Below, in pieces: positions 1-7,875 of a stretch of 64,000 nt of DNA. Positions within the stretch are counted from its first letter, which is position 1. Each line of letters begins with the position of its first letter. The notes under the pieces were generated by a model that saw only the letters and a list, made by a program, of their open reading frames with translations, searched no databases and was not told the origin of the DNA. The stretch lies in the NCBI RefSeq assembly GCF_030687835.1, contig NZ_CP117449.1, positions 5,270,001-5,334,000 of the forward strand, written 5' to 3'. Source of the DNA: Pseudomonas hefeiensis (lineage in GTDB: Bacteria; Pseudomonadota; Gammaproteobacteria; Pseudomonadales; Pseudomonadaceae). Both the position numbers and the translations under genes were made by a program.

Positions 1-1054
1 ATTTGATTGCTTGTTACGGCGAGCAGATCTGATAATACTCCTTGCAAGACCTAGATCCAGATATTCGTAGGTGATAATTTTTTCTATTGCCGCCAACAAT
101 TTAAACTCCAAAATTAATTCCTCATCGTCAATTTCAACCTCTACCTGCTCCATTTCATTAGTATATGCGTTAAAAATCTCCAAGGTTTCAAGGAGCTGAA
201 CCTTCTCTTCGGCATAATGATTGTGAAGATGTTTCTCAACAAACTCTTTTGAATCCATTAAGAAGGTTTTTTCAGAGGAAACGGTTAGGCGATGATTTTC
301 ATATAGATACATGGTAAGGCTTTCAAGTACACCGGATAGTTCTCTAGTTGAGTTTGAGAAAATTCGAATATCATCAACATACCGAGTGTGATGCACTCCT
401 TGGTCTTTCAAGAAACGATCAATATCTATGAATACCGCCTCGGCCATAATGATACTGGCGGCAGGCCCAACCGGAATTCCTTGGGAAGATTTGCTATTTT
501 GGGTTGAAAGGAAGGTCTCTATATCATCCCCAAGAGGCTTGAGCATCGAGTCAGCGATTTCGATGGCATTGTTTAGACGGTGAAGGTAAATCTGATTATA
601 GAAGTCAGTGATATCGGTAATTAACACCGTACTATACTGATTGGCTAGCTCTTCCGTCTTTTTGGTAAAATCGGCCCATCCAGATCCTGCACCAAAAAAA
701 TTTCCGTCTGAAATTTGTAGACGATACGAACAGGCAATGTGCTCTTCGCTGGGTATGCGTGCTTTTTCGACCGCCTCAGTGACTTCGCAAGCCAAGGCGG
801 TATAAATGACTGAGTCGATAGGTTCAAGTTGATGGACAATTCGAAAACCACCTTTGGGTTTTGCGATGGTCATGGCCCGCGGTTGTGTTACCCACAACTT
901 AGCAATATTTTTTTGACATCAACTCTTTTTTTACATCGTCCCATTGATACCATAGAGCCTCATACTCGATTGGTTTAGGAAAAAAATCCGAGTCATAGTA
1001 CTTGCTTATATGTTCGCGCGCGAAGTCAAGCGATTTTTCGCTAAGTATGGCCAT
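1..1054 (-). pseudogene. Reverse transcriptase of the bacterial defence (UG/Abi-like) type, frameshifted, 3' end beyond window
   Basis: Would make cDNA from an RNA template; RTs of this free-standing kind mostly serve anti-phage defence. Read on the minus strand, a first piece starts at ATG 1054 (51 codons, stop 899-901) and the frame then continues one base off to the window edge. Moving from the first to the second frame needs loss of one A in the A7 run at 908-914; the joined protein reads smoothly through KLWVTQPRAMTIAKPKGG. Motif A is DITDFYNQIY near 615, the stretch before motif C is QGIPVGPAASI, and the catalytic YVDD box is at 370-381. About 350 residues are visible and no integrase or maturase is seen. 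Base composition is clearly more AT-rich than in the rest of the window, which suggests transfer. A sequencing error in the homopolymer, a real indel or transcriptional slippage would all explain the break. The RT family is clear; the subgroup is not. Confidence 0.85.
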
Positions 1055-1198
1055 CGTGTGTATTCTCCATTAACGTTTTAACGTTGTTGTTAATACCTAA
1101 ATCATCCCTCGGTTCGTTGGCTACTATAACTCCTCTTTCCGACTACACTTTTATCTGATCAGTTGTTTCAGTCAGATCACATCCATTTGAAATCTGCC

Positions 1199-1909
1199 TC
1201 ATTGGAAATTTGAAACAATAAACTCAGCTTCATCCACACTTATGAATTCAGCCGCGTGTGTAAGAATCGTTTTGGAGTCTGAAGCAAATGGAAATCCACC
1301 AGCATCAACCCTGATAGCTCTTAGGACTTGGTCTGGTATTTTGGCTGCAACTTTGTATGCTGACCAATATTTAGTATTCATACCTATCGGGCTGTCCCCG
1401 AACGGTAGTTCTTTGTATTCAGCGATATACTTAGAGTACATTTCCTCCGCAAACTTCACGGCCACCCCTTCATCAAGAGAACTCGCAGATATGATTCCAC
1501 CTGTCGGAGCCAGTACAGGGTTCAAGAGATGAATCACCTCGTGAGCAATCTGATAAAATACTCGCTCCCAAGTATTAAATTCAGGGCCTATTTTTATACC
1601 TACATCCAACTCCCCATGGAAAGCAATTATCCGAGAATTAGAGCAAGGGTCTTCAGAACAATATATCGGACGCTTAAAAATTTTCTTTCCGTCGAACTCC
1701 CCATATCTAAATCGAGCGATAGACTTCAAAGCGTCCTGCACGAGGTACATGATGTCAATACTTGGTGAGCTTTCTTGCGTCGGTTGCAAATCACCAACCA
1801 GGTTCAAGGCATTAAGATAACTGACTCTCTTGACTTTCTCGGCGGGAGAATAGTCAGTGTCTTGGATTACTTTTATAAGCGCCGAAATAAATTTCTTAAT
1901 AAGACACAC
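1199..1909 (-). CDS. Hypothetical zincin-like protein (HExxH) upstream of the reverse transcriptase
   Basis: Unrecognised 236-residue protein. It carries HEVIH at residues 123-127 followed 20 residues later by LDEG (Glu147), the usual layout of a zinc metallopeptidase with a downstream glutamate ligand. No signal peptide or membrane segment is seen, so it should be cytoplasmic. The start is GTG 1909; the only nearby ATG upstream (in ATGGGG) is in another frame and soon stops. It lies 144 bp upstream of the reverse transcriptase on the same strand and shares its AT-rich composition, so the two may be one accessory module. Peptidase activity is inferred from the motif only. Confidence 0.6.
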   Translation of the reverse strand: MCLIKKFISALIKVIQDTDYSPAEKVKRVSYLNALNLVGDLQPTQESSPSIDIMYLVQDALKSIARFRYGEFDGKKIFKRPIYCSEDPCSNSRIIAFHGELDVGIKIGPEFNTWERVFYQIAHEVIHLLNPVLAPTGGIISASSLDEGVAVKFAEEMYSKYIAEYKELPFGDSPIGMNTKYWSAYKVAAKIPDQVLRAIRVDAGGFPFASDSKTILTHAAEFISVDEAEFIVSNFQ

Positions 1910-2056
1910 CCCATATTAAATCTACACGTTATTACTTAAAAAAATCAACCAGAAAAAAGTAATTGATCCGTTTACAATGGCAAACCCATTGCAAATAAAT
2001 ACCCAATGTTTCTAATCAGTTTCTACGCAGCACTCATTTCAACCAACTTTTTCACT

Positions 2057-2500
2057 TTAGGAGTTTGGTGGGGCCTGAATATAAATTACTTGTTTATCTC
2101 GGCCGACCAACAAACCGACGATAAGAAAGATCACACCCAAGAAGAAACCAACGAATCCCAAAAAGCCACTCACCAAAGTGCCACCAATCGCGGCACCTGC
2201 GGTTTCCGCCCCTGAATGAGCACCACTAATATTTGTGGCGATATGGCTCCCGGTAAAAACAATACCAGCCAAGGGGAGCATGAATGCAGCGATGCCCGAG
2301 GTAACCAAAAGCCGACGCCATGCTTTGCCGGCAGTGGGGGCAAAAACCGCTATTGCTAGCGCAATAATCCATATTACGAAGAAAACAATCGCGCCAGTCC
2401 CTCCAGCAGCTCTCGGAGATGCCGCACCGGCGATGGCTAAAACCGTCGAAACAAGAATGGCTAATATCAATCCCGCGACCAACCCTGCAAGAATCTTCAT
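2057..2500 (-). CDS. Hypothetical four-helix membrane protein
   Basis: Unrecognised 147-residue protein with four hydrophobic stretches: residues 3-24 (LAGLVAGLILAILVSTVLAI), a second rich in Ile/Val after TGAI, a third around AAFMLPLAGIVF, and a last one near the C-terminus (GFVGFFLGVIFLIVGLLVG). The C-terminal tail RDKQVIYIQAPPNS is polar. The start at ATG 2500 is preferred over the upstream extension because AGGAG sits just before it on the minus strand. Its GC content is intermediate between the AT-rich left end and the chromosome average. Inner-membrane location is inferred; no function can be given. Confidence 0.6.
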   Translation of the reverse strand: MKILAGLVAGLILAILVSTVLAIAGAASPRAAGGTGAIVFFVIWIIALAIAVFAPTAGKAWRRLLVTSGIAAFMLPLAGIVFTGSHIATNISGAHSGAETAGAAIGGTLVSGFLGFVGFFLGVIFLIVGLLVGRDKQVIYIQAPPNS

Positions 2501-2677
2501 CCTGAACTCCTGTTTGCACCGCGACGTATATGCTCGTCTCAGGTATAGCAGCAAAACGCCACTGCTGTCCTGCGAAAATTTCACCACACCTCAGCAGACA
2601 AAAGAAAAGTTCGCATTAATTAAGAATGCGACCTTTGGGTTCTCAGGCTTGCTGGAGCGCTCAGCCTCCCTCGGGCA

Positions 2678-2709
2678 CAAAAAAAGGTCTTGCTGGGCAA
2701 GACCCTTTT
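2678..2709 (-). terminator. Rho-independent terminator (bidirectional form)
   Basis: Perfect 8-bp stem GGTCTTGC / GCAAGACC (2686-2693 and 2697-2704) around a 3-base loop. A7 on one side and T4 on the other let it act in both directions; on the minus strand it follows the DUF6124 gene. Confidence 0.8.
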
Positions 2710-2739
2710 CCAATCCAGACGGCACGTAGCACTGCCGCC

Positions 2740-3099
2740 CTACCTCACCTCAACAATATCCAACGCCCGATTAGCCAACAATTCACTCACCTCAATCACC
2801 TGCAAAATCCCCAGCGCAACATGCCGCCGCGACCCATCCAGATCAAACGCCAAATCACTGATCATGGCATTCGCCGAAGCCAAATTCTCACTCAGATTCG
2901 CCAGCAAACACTCAGAATCCACACTCGGATCAATGCGAAGAATGGAGTCGGTCTTGTCAGACGTTTCGCTCTTGGGCTTGGGTTTCAGGTAATAATCCAA
3001 CGCTCGCGTGGCAGCGTCATCGATTTTTTTGTTGCGGGCAGACTGAGCACGGGATACGTGCTCGCTCGTATCAGGGGGATTCGGAGTATCTTTTGCCAT
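2740..3099 (-). CDS. DUF6124 family protein
   Basis: A 119-residue soluble protein of a family of unknown function that is common in Pseudomonas. Recognisable features are the early TPNPP, the AATRALDYYLKP segment, DPSVDSECLLANLSENLASA and the C-terminal VIEVSELLANRALD, all typical of the family. ATG 3099 is chosen because AGGAA lies about 8 bases upstream on the minus strand; the in-frame extension to 3129 has no such site. It is followed by the hairpin terminator at 2678-2709 and preceded by a long leader with repeated CGACTAA motifs. Confidence 0.8.
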   Translation of the reverse strand: MAKDTPNPPDTSEHVSRAQSARNKKIDDAATRALDYYLKPKPKSETSDKTDSILRIDPSVDSECLLANLSENLASANAMISDLAFDLDGSRRHVALGILQVIEVSELLANRALDIVEVR

Positions 3100-3592
3100 T
3101 ATCTTGTTTCCTGTAGTTGGAGCCATCACCCGCTCGCGACTAAACGATGGGAGGCAGCTGTACGCAGGTTAGTCGACCGGGGAAACAAGAAACCGGCGCG
3201 TCCGAGAACGCCCTGCGCACAGCCACCATCGAGTGCAGGATGGGAATCCCGACTGGATGACGCCTTGCACAACCTGTTTCACCCTGGGCGACTAAACCCG
3301 ATCACTGATGAGCAGTGACAGGACTCAAACTACCGACGCAACCCAAGGCGAACAAGCCGGCGGATTCTGGCGTAGTTGTAGGCAAAGGCGCAAGGCGAGG
3401 TCGGCTGGCGAGTGGCGGGCGCCCGATGACTGACAGCCCGATCTGACACTTCAAATTGTTCCGAGCCTCAAATATCCAGCCCTACCGGTATTGAGGAAAC
3501 CAGAACAACCACTTCAAGAAACCTCCTACATCGCGCCCCTCTCTTCCCGCGTTAGCGTCTGTCCTGCATTTTTTCCGGACGAGACTCACTAC
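3100..3592. other. Intergenic region with possible structured leader of the DUF6124 gene
   Basis: No convincing gene. CGACTAA occurs at 3137-3143 and 3289-3295, and its inverse TTAGTCG at 3169-3175, so the first copy can pair across a 25-base loop. A second hairpin TCACTG-ATGAG-CAGTGA lies at 3302-3318. On the minus strand these fall in the 5' leader of the DUF6124 gene. The right part should hold the bacteriocin promoter; I see no clear LexA box of the CTGT-N8-ACAG type. Confidence 0.4.
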
Positions 3593-4822
3593 GTGGCGAC
3601 ACGCAAAAAAGACATCCCCCAGGTCCGCAACTCGCCCAGCGGCGATGGGCATCACGTCACTTATCGGGACATGACCGCCAGCGAACTGGCCGAGCGCGAA
3701 ACCCGACAGCAGGCTTACCAAGCCATGCTTGCCCGGCAGGCTGCCTATGAACAAGCGCGCTGGGCCACGGTGGATAACAAGCCGTTGTCCACCGCAACCG
3801 GATGCGTGTTTGCCAAGAGCTGCAAGCTCCCCAACGGCATCATCGATTACAGCAACCCCAACGGCTACGTGCCGGCAGATCTGGTCAAGCAGTACGGCGA
3901 CCTCATGTGGCTCGGCGGCCGGAGCGCCGACCCGTCTGGCACGATTCCCCTCAAGCGGATCGGCGCTGGCACGGTTCCGGTTACCTTGGGCAGGCTCGCG
4001 CTGGGCGGTTCGGCAGCGTCCACGGCTGCAGCTGCCGGCGGCACCGTCGGCGCAGCGCTGCTGACCGGCATCGTCGCCCTGCTGTGGCCGTCCAATCTGG
4101 GCGACAGCGCGCTCTACAGCGAAGACCAGTTACGCAACCTCAAACAGGCCCGCAGCCGCGTGCGCTTGAGCATCGAGCAGCAGGTCGACGGCAGCCTCAA
4201 GGGTTACGGTTTCTACACCGGGCAGAACCGCGACTGGGAAATGGTCGACGTTGTCCAGTTCACCCCGCGAGCCGATCAGTTCATCGCCGACCTGGGTGAT
4301 GGCATCGAACTGATCTGGACGCCGGCTATCAATCCGGCTGACACCCTCGGCATTCCCGCCTTGGAAGCGGCGCCCCAGGCACCACCTATTTGGATCTACC
4401 CGCCGACGCCGATGGCCGACAGCATCATCGTCGATCCGATCTATCCGCCGGAGTACAGGGATTTCATCCTGGTGTTTCCGGCGGATTCGGGGGTTCGGCC
4501 GGTTTATGTGGTTTTGAGTGTTCCTCGAAAGGGCATGGCCGAGACCGGCCACGACTATCATCCGGCTCCGAAAACCCATGAAATTGTTGGCTTCCCTGGA
4601 TTGAAAAGAGGCAAGAAAAAAACACCTGTACAAGGAGGTGGCGGCCTAAGGGATCGCTGGCTTGATGCGAAGGGCAGAACCATTTACGAATGGGATTCTT
4701 CACATGGTGAATTGGAAGCCTATCGTTCGAGCGATGGAAGTCATCTAGGGGCCTTCGATCATATTACGGGCGAGCAGACAGACGGCCCGAAAAAAAACCG
4801 TAATATCAAAAAATATTTGTGA
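3593..4822 (+). CDS. Compact S-type bacteriocin with colicin E3-type 16S rRNA endonuclease domain
   Basis: A 409-residue killing protein. The last ~90 residues (from [10 protein letters not shown] at ~319) closely match the cytotoxic domain of colicin E3, which cuts 16S rRNA at the decoding site and stops translation. The E3 catalytic residues all have counterparts: Asp368, His371 and Glu375 in [10 protein letters not shown], and Arg403 in NRNIKKYL. The middle part, with the Ala/Gly-rich TLGRLALGG region and several Pro-rich strands, fits a Pyocin_S translocation domain. GTG 3593 gives the start [11 protein letters not shown] that I recall from related Pseudomonas proteins; a TTG at 3491 would add 34 residues without a better ribosome site. 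It lacks the long N-terminal receptor-binding region of classical S pyocins. The cognate immunity gene follows 7 bp downstream. Confidence 0.9.
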   Translation: MATRKKDIPQVRNSPSGDGHHVTYRDMTASELAERETRQQAYQAMLARQAAYEQARWATVDNKPLSTATGCVFAKSCKLPNGIIDYSNPNGYVPADLVKQYGDLMWLGGRSADPSGTIPLKRIGAGTVPVTLGRLALGGSAASTAAAAGGTVGAALLTGIVALLWPSNLGDSALYSEDQLRNLKQARSRVRLSIEQQVDGSLKGYGFYTGQNRDWEMVDVVQFTPRADQFIADLGDGIELIWTPAINPADTLGIPALEAAPQAPPIWIYPPTPMADSIIVDPIYPPEYRDFILVFPADSGVRPVYVVLSVPRKGMAETGHDYHPAPKTHEIVGFPGLKRGKKKTPVQGGGGLRDRWLDAKGRTIYEWDSSHGELEAYRSSDGSHLGAFDHITGEQTDGPKKNRNIKKYL

Positions 4823-4829
4823 GGATCAA

Positions 4830-5084
4830 ATGGGTCTCAAACTACGACTTGAGTGGTATAGCAAGCAAACCGAATCCTGCGAGGGGGAGGAGTATTCCGA
4901 AGACTTGGGTGACGACGGCTCTGTCATTGAAGCCCTAGGGATTCCAATCGAAAACAATGTAAATAACGGAGGGTTTGATGTTCCCCAAGAATGGGTAAAA
5001 ACCCTCCAACCTCACTTTCAACACTCAATTGATTGGAGCAGATACGACTATCAGATTGCTTTCGACTATCGAGACAACTGGTAG
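4830..5084 (+). CDS. Colicin E3/cloacin-type immunity protein
   Basis: An 84-residue acidic protein that should bind and block the rRNase domain of the bacteriocin encoded just upstream, protecting the producer. It matches ImmE3 along its whole length: [15 protein letters not shown] at the start, [28 protein letters not shown], and DYRDNW at the end; the length is also that of ImmE3. GAGGATC before ATG 4830 gives a ribosome site, and the 7-bp gap implies co-transcription. AT content is higher than in the flanking chromosome, in line with horizontal movement of the pair. Confidence 0.95.
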   Translation: MGLKLRLEWYSKQTESCEGEEYSEDLGDDGSVIEALGIPIENNVNNGGFDVPQEWVKTLQPHFQHSIDWSRYDYQIAFDYRDNW

Positions 5085-5121
5085 CCACGGAGCGAGTGGT
5101 CAATACAAGAGGAACACAGAT

Positions 5122-5355
5122 TCATGCCATATACCGGGCCCGGCTAAAAAACAGTGCCGCTCCAATGCCAATAGCACTGGTTGAGGCGATACCCAGATCA
5201 AAACCGGAGACGAAAGACGGCAGCGTAAAAATACTCACGAATCCCAGGACAACCAGGGCAATGCCTAGCCATTTCCTGAGGCCATAGGATTTCATATAGA
5301 AAAACAACAGCAGGAACACTGCGTATGCCAAGGCGTAAAGGCCAAATTCATTCAT
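5122..5355 (-). CDS. Small hypothetical membrane protein
   Basis: An unrecognised 77-residue protein with three hydrophobic segments: YALAYAVFLLLFFYM (residues 7-21), WLGIALVVLGFVSIFTLP (29-46) and LGIASTSAIGIGAALFF. Short basic linkers (KSYGLRKW, SRARYMA) fit an inner-membrane protein. It lies convergent to the immunity gene with a gap of 37 bp. The ribosome site is weak (GGCGG). It could be a membrane immunity-type or housekeeping peptide; no function can be stated. Confidence 0.5.
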   Translation of the reverse strand: MNEFGLYALAYAVFLLLFFYMKSYGLRKWLGIALVVLGFVSIFTLPSFVSGFDLGIASTSAIGIGAALFFSRARYMA

Positions 5356-5685
5356 AGTCTTAGCCGCCTTGAGCCTTGATGATCATAGAGGGAGAGGAGT
5401 GTTGCGGACCTATTCTGAGACTACCCCGATCATCGGCCGACAGGGAGAAGCGCGATACGCTGAAGATAATTCCATGGCTGCCAGAAAACTGACCGTTTTC
5501 AAACGTCAATGCTCGCATCCTTATCGAGTCTGGGAAGGCGGGATTTTCGCTTAGCTGATGGGCTTTTCGCAAATGATCATGACTAAGCGCCCCGGCTATG
5601 GTCGGTGATGGTGCGCAGCGAAAGACTGTTGGCTAGGCCTCTGAGAAAAGGGGCTTGGCGATCAATCACGATCCGGCGCACACCT
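5356..5685. other. Gene-poor stretch
   Basis: No supported gene. A 70-codon minus-strand frame with a TTG start (5360-5572) ends 4 bp before the start of the small membrane gene, but it has no recognisable motif or good ribosome site. The rest holds no repeat or clear hairpin that I can see. Confidence 0.3.
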
Positions 5686-5916
5686 TCAACGCGCTTTCCC
5701 AAACAACCGCTCGGCAATCTGGCGACCTCGCTCCAACCCTTCTTCCGTCAACCAGATCGATTTGTTCCTGTTTACCGGATCACTGATGAGGCCTTGTTCA
5801 TGCAATCGGTTCATGACCTCGAAGTCGAAACCTTTCCAGGCGTTGCCGGTGTCGGAACTGAAGGCTGCCAGCAAGGCAAGCACAGCTTCTTCTATCAATC
5901 TGTCGTCGTAATCCAT
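5686..5916 (-). CDS. DUF6429 family protein
   Basis: A 76-residue protein matching the DUF6429 pattern: MDYDDRLIEEAVLALL at the start, then AWKGFDFEVMNRLHEQGLISDP, then SIWLTEEGLERGRQIAERLF. The layout looks like a small winged-helix-like fold, since LHEQGLISDP followed by LTEEGL resembles the helix-wing arrangement, but that is an inference. Function in the family is unknown as far as I know. It stands alone on the minus strand. Confidence 0.8.
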   Translation of the reverse strand: MDYDDRLIEEAVLALLAAFSSDTGNAWKGFDFEVMNRLHEQGLISDPVNRNKSIWLTEEGLERGRQIAERLFGKAR

Positions 5917-5979
5917 GGTCGCTACTCCGCACGTGATAGGCAGGTAGCGCCGATTTTATGCCTCAGCGCGCCTTAAATC

Positions 5980-6120
5980 TTATCCAGTCATCACCTTTCC
6001 GGCTTGCTCCAGCGCCAACCGATGCAAGGTAACGGCCGCCAGTTCCCGGTCATCACCCCAGTTCACATCGAAGGCCCATTCGCCCACTTGGACAGTGCCG
6101 AACAACGATAGGCCCTCCAA
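5980..6120 (-). CDS. Short hypothetical protein, probably translationally coupled
   Basis: A 46-codon frame reading EGLSLFGTVQVGEWAFDVNWGDDRELAAVTLHRLALEQ. It opens right after the stop of the TPR lipoprotein gene. The likely start is TTG 6120, placed 6-7 bases after GAGGT, and that ribosome site overlaps the upstream stop codon, which suggests coupling. Amino-acid composition is protein-like (Trp, Asp, charged helix at the end). I do not recognise a family. Confidence 0.45.
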   Translation of the reverse strand: MEGLSLFGTVQVGEWAFDVNWGDDRELAAVTLHRLALEQAGKVMTG

Positions 6121-6129
6121 GGTTTTACC

Positions 6130-6816
6130 TCACGGCATGGAAATCTTGTACTCGGCGAGCTTGGCCTTGTGCTCCTCGCGTACGTACTTCTTGTTGACGA
6201 TCTGCGAGAACTTCATGAAGTCGGCCTTGGCGCCGTCCTTATCTCCCAAATGGTCGTACGCGATCCCACGCGCGTAATAGGCCCAGGCATAGTCCGCCTG
6301 GCGCTCAAGGCCGGTGCTGAATGCTTCAGCGGCCTCTCGGTATTGACCCAGGTCTGTCAGCGCGAGGCCCTGATGATAGTAGGTCGGCATGTGGAAGCCG
6401 GAGCCCTTTCCGGCTTCTCCCAGTCCGTTGTCGAGGTTGTACTGCACAAGTTCAAGCGCTTTTTTCGGGTTGCCAGCGTCGCGATACATGCTGCTCAAAT
6501 CCAGATTGGCGCGCGCATCAGTCTTGGCCTCCAATTGGATGGATTTTTCCTTGGCAGCCACCGCTTCGGGGAAATGCTTGAGGTTGCTGTGGGCGTCGGC
6601 CTGCACCGCGTAAATCAAACTTTCCAGCGAGGCGGGCAGGGTATTTTTCTGCAGACATAGATCACCTTCCTGTAGCGCCAGGGGGTAATTTTCGGCTTTG
6701 GACGCCTTGATCTGATTTGTGCAGTGCGCGAGGTTGGCTTTTTGCGGGTTCTGCATTCCGGCACATCCTGTGAGGATGAAGGAGCAGGCGATCAGTGCGG
6801 GCCAGCGAGCATTCAT
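6130..6816 (-). CDS. TPR-repeat lipoprotein
   Basis: A 228-residue lipoprotein. The N-terminus MNARWPALIACSFILTGC has a signal peptide ending in the lipobox LTGC, so the mature protein is lipid-anchored at Cys18. The body has tandem TPR-like helices: LIYAVQADAHSNLKHFPEAV, LDLSSMYRDAGNPKKALELV, YYHQGLALTDLGQYREAAEAF and YYARGIAYDHLGDKDGAKADF. Such proteins usually scaffold envelope complexes. ATG 6816 is chosen because AAGGA lies 8 bases upstream; a longer frame on the same strand runs into the neighbouring gene. It sits 14 bp after the 6831-7511 gene, so the two are likely one operon. Confidence 0.75.
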   Translation of the reverse strand: MNARWPALIACSFILTGCAGMQNPQKANLAHCTNQIKASKAENYPLALQEGDLCLQKNTLPASLESLIYAVQADAHSNLKHFPEAVAAKEKSIQLEAKTDARANLDLSSMYRDAGNPKKALELVQYNLDNGLGEAGKGSGFHMPTYYHQGLALTDLGQYREAAEAFSTGLERQADYAWAYYARGIAYDHLGDKDGAKADFMKFSQIVNKKYVREEHKAKLAEYKISMP

Positions 6817-6830
6817 GAAAAGCATCCTTG

Positions 6831-7511
6831 TTAGTCGAACAGACGAGCGTTGAGGTCGGGGCGATATACCTGCAAGAGCGGCGCGGTCACGGTGCCTTGT
6901 AGCGAGCAGAACACGGTGGTGTGCCCTGCCAGCGGCGGTGTTGTGCCGCCCGTGTCGACCATCAACACGCGGTCTACGAAACCAAACGGAGTGACGACGC
7001 CGGGGCCGGTCAATCCTTCGGTGCGCCATTGGCCGATCGGGTCACCGACGCGGCGAATTTCGGCGCGGGTAATGGCTTTGCCCTGACCGACAAAACGCGC
7101 GTTATCGACGATCAATGGTTTGAGTTTTGCGGCCACCTCTTGCGGCGAACCATCGGCTACGAAACCCCAGAACAGAAAATTGCCGGCATTCTTGATGGTT
7201 TCGGCCTGGTTGTAATAGCCGACCATACGCACGCCGTTGACGATCAGGGGCGTTTCGAAATGTTGGTATGTGCCACCTTCCTGTAACGGGCTCATGATGG
7301 TCGGTGCCTTGACCGAGCCGTAATCACTCAGGCGCACGGTACCTGCCGGCAGACGGGCGTCGCGCAGGCTCTCGAAGAAATGCGCATCGCAACGGGAAAA
7401 TTCGGTCAGCAGTTGTTCGGGCGTGGTGACGGTCTGAGCCTGGGCAGTGCAGGCAGCGGCGACGGCGAGCAAAGCAACGCCGGAAAAGACAGAGCGGAAC
7501 ATTAGAATCAT
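6831..7511 (-). CDS. Hypothetical exported protein
   Basis: A 226-residue protein with a cleavable signal peptide (FRSVFSGVALLAVAAACTAQAQ), so it is probably periplasmic. The mature part starts with TVTTPEQLLTEFSRCDAHFFESL and contains strand-rich segments such as FETPLIVNGVRMVGYY and RVLMVDTG; two cysteines (SRCD and VFCSL) could form a disulphide. I do not recognise the family. The start is uncertain between ATG 7511 and ATG 7502, as neither has a strong ribosome site; the signal peptide is intact either way. It heads an apparent operon with the TPR lipoprotein. Confidence 0.6.
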   Translation of the reverse strand: MILMFRSVFSGVALLAVAAACTAQAQTVTTPEQLLTEFSRCDAHFFESLRDARLPAGTVRLSDYGSVKAPTIMSPLQEGGTYQHFETPLIVNGVRMVGYYNQAETIKNAGNFLFWGFVADGSPQEVAAKLKPLIVDNARFVGQGKAITRAEIRRVGDPIGQWRTEGLTGPGVVTPFGFVDRVLMVDTGGTTPPLAGHTTVFCSLQGTVTAPLLQVYRPDLNARLFD

Positions 7512-7688
7512 CCGTGAGGTGGAAACGAAGTCTGTCGGCCTATGAATCGCGAACTTTAGCAAGGCGGGCCTGCGGGAGAAGGCCTAAGTGCCGAAGCCTG
7601 CAGATAAAGGCTGCATAGCGAAGGGAACGGGTTTAATTTCAAGCCACTAAATAATCCCGGGGCCGGGTGTATCGGGTTGGCTGGTTTT

Positions 7689-7733
7689 GGGGCTGCTGCG
7701 CAGCCCAGCGGGGATAAATCCCCTCGCCACAAG
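7689..7733. repeat. REP element (GGGGATAAATCCCC type)
   Basis: Hairpin-forming GGGCTGCTGCGCAGCCC next to the GGGGATAAATCCCCTCGCCAC palindrome. The copy at 21166-21209 is near identical, and the match runs on for about 35 bp beyond the palindrome. Confidence 0.85.
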
Positions 7734-7875
7734 TTCGGGTGTCCTTGCGTGGCCGTACGGCGGGATGTCATGTGCCGCTGGGCCCCACTTTGCTGCGATA
7801 TTACCCAACCCAAGCCAGATCAGTTTGGTTTCCGCGTCGTCGGGGCGGGAGCTATCTATTACTTAATGATTGTTA

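Noticed and set aside
899..921. Programmed -1 ribosomal frameshift at the A7 run
   Set aside because: The shift needed is +1 (or loss of one A); a -1 slip leads to the third frame, so the classic mechanism does not fit.
3491..3592. Upstream TTG start for the bacteriocin
   Set aside because: Adds 34 residues without similarity; the GTG at 3593 gives the family-like N-terminus.
3340..3592. LexA/SOS box upstream of the bacteriocin
   Set aside because: No CTGT-N8-ACAG match was found by eye, although SOS control is common for such genes.
5360..5572. 70-codon minus-strand ORF ending 4 bp before the small membrane gene
   Set aside because: TTG start, no ribosome site and no recognisable motif; the short spacing alone is weak support.
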